From the NCBI GenBank assembly GCA_012729395.1, contig JAAYDF010000244.1, positions 16,511 through 80,510 on the forward strand: a DNA stretch of 64,000 bases, in the 5' to 3' direction. The stretch comes from Phycisphaerae bacterium (lineage in GTDB: Bacteria > Planctomycetota > Phycisphaerae > UBA1845 > PWPN01). The position numbers and the translations under genes are program-made. Positions 63,759-64,000 of the stretch are shown here, in pieces (position 1 is the stretch's first letter; each line of letters begins with the position of its first letter). The notes under the pieces are model-generated. The model did not search any database. It was not told the origin of the DNA and worked only from the letters and a program-made list of their open reading frames with translations.

Positions 63759-64000
63759 CCCCCGTAGCGGTCGCCCCCCGCGGCGACCGGGGCGTTTGTC
63801 GCGATCAACCAGCGCCAATCGTCGCGTGATCAACGACCGCCAATCGCCAACGAGCCCCACGTGCGAGCGCGGGGACGCGGCGCGTCAGCGACGTACTCAA
63901 AACCCCGACTCGCCATCGCCGGGAAGGGGAGCCGTCCTGTCGGGCCCGAGGACGACAAACAGAGCCGCGACCGTCAGGGAGCGGTTCTGGTATGGCCAGG
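63759..64000. repeat. Direct repeat copy B (runs off the window)
   Basis: Same order of blocks as copy A, offset 388-414 bp, with a few substitutions and a shorter first part. Because it is cut by the window end, more copies may follow. Confidence 0.88.

Larger units (their letters stand above)
63175..64000. other. Repeat-only tail of the window
   Basis: About 826 bases without a gene. Contains the direct repeats listed next, plus an inverted copy of the CAGAGCCGCGACCGT unit at 63721-63751. Confidence 0.6.

Overview
The window reads as chromosome of a GC-rich, diderm-type, at least partly anaerobic bacterium, most likely a planctomycete of the Phycisphaerae type. This is inferred from content, not from a search. 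The supporting signs are a Ser/Thr kinase with a proline run and C-terminal anchor, a FlgI-like lipoprotein fused to a HEAT-like region, many Tat or signal-peptide exported proteins, two GC-rich dispersed repeat families typical of planctomycete intergenic DNA, ADP-heptose genes, and oxygen-sensitive or anaerobic enzymes (glycyl radical enzyme, Nfn-type bifurcating pair, rubrerythrin).

Layout. 1-6.4 kb: leftward housekeeping block (truA 3'-truncated by the window, a FliA/WhiG-class sigma factor, a Ser/Thr kinase, a degenerate MnmE-like GTPase, coaX, obgE). 6.6-8.6 kb: rightward eno and an FtsB/DivIC-like membrane protein. 9.0-13.5 kb: leftward redox cluster (NfnS-like and NfnL/GltA-like flavoproteins, FAD oxidoreductase, hexapeptide acyltransferase). 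13.7-15.3 kb: a decayed PEP/pyruvate-binding protein with frameshifts and a large internal deletion. 15.4-20.4 kb: gdhA divergent from a LysR gene across a CRP-like palindrome, a small secreted/membrane ORF, gmhA-hldE. 20.8-26.1 kb: NCS1-like transporter, inverted repeat array, argG, a VapC-type toxin-antitoxin pair, and gene fragments. 26.2-31.2 kb: aroDE carrying an in-frame REP-like insertion, leuA preceded by a complete attenuator (promoter, Leu-rich leader peptide, terminator), ribF with a tandem palindromic array upstream.

31.2-45.2 kb: GH5-like secreted enzyme, B12-binding radical SAM protein, a 41-residue membrane protein, hemW, class-I amidotransferase, FlgI-HEAT lipoprotein, mtnP, MarR regulator, Tyr/Pro-rich secreted protein, rpsD, inositol-monophosphatase-family enzyme, DAHP synthase. 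45.2-64 kb: tatA, a Tat-exported Gfo/Idh/MocA oxidoreductase, a P1-family peptidase, a glycyl radical enzyme that itself carries a Tat-like leader followed by its activase, a secreted propeller-fold glycosidase-like protein, rubrerythrin, a Tat-lipoprotein phosphoesterase, two overlapping radical SAM genes, a secreted beta-helix protein, a large secreted protein, and a long repeat-only tail.

The parts most worth following are the leucine attenuator with an apparently leaderless leader peptide, the Tat-leader glycyl radical enzyme, the REP-like element translated inside aroDE, the five-unit palindromic array before ribF, and the tandem radical SAM pair. No tRNA, rRNA, CRISPR array or intact insertion sequence was recognised.
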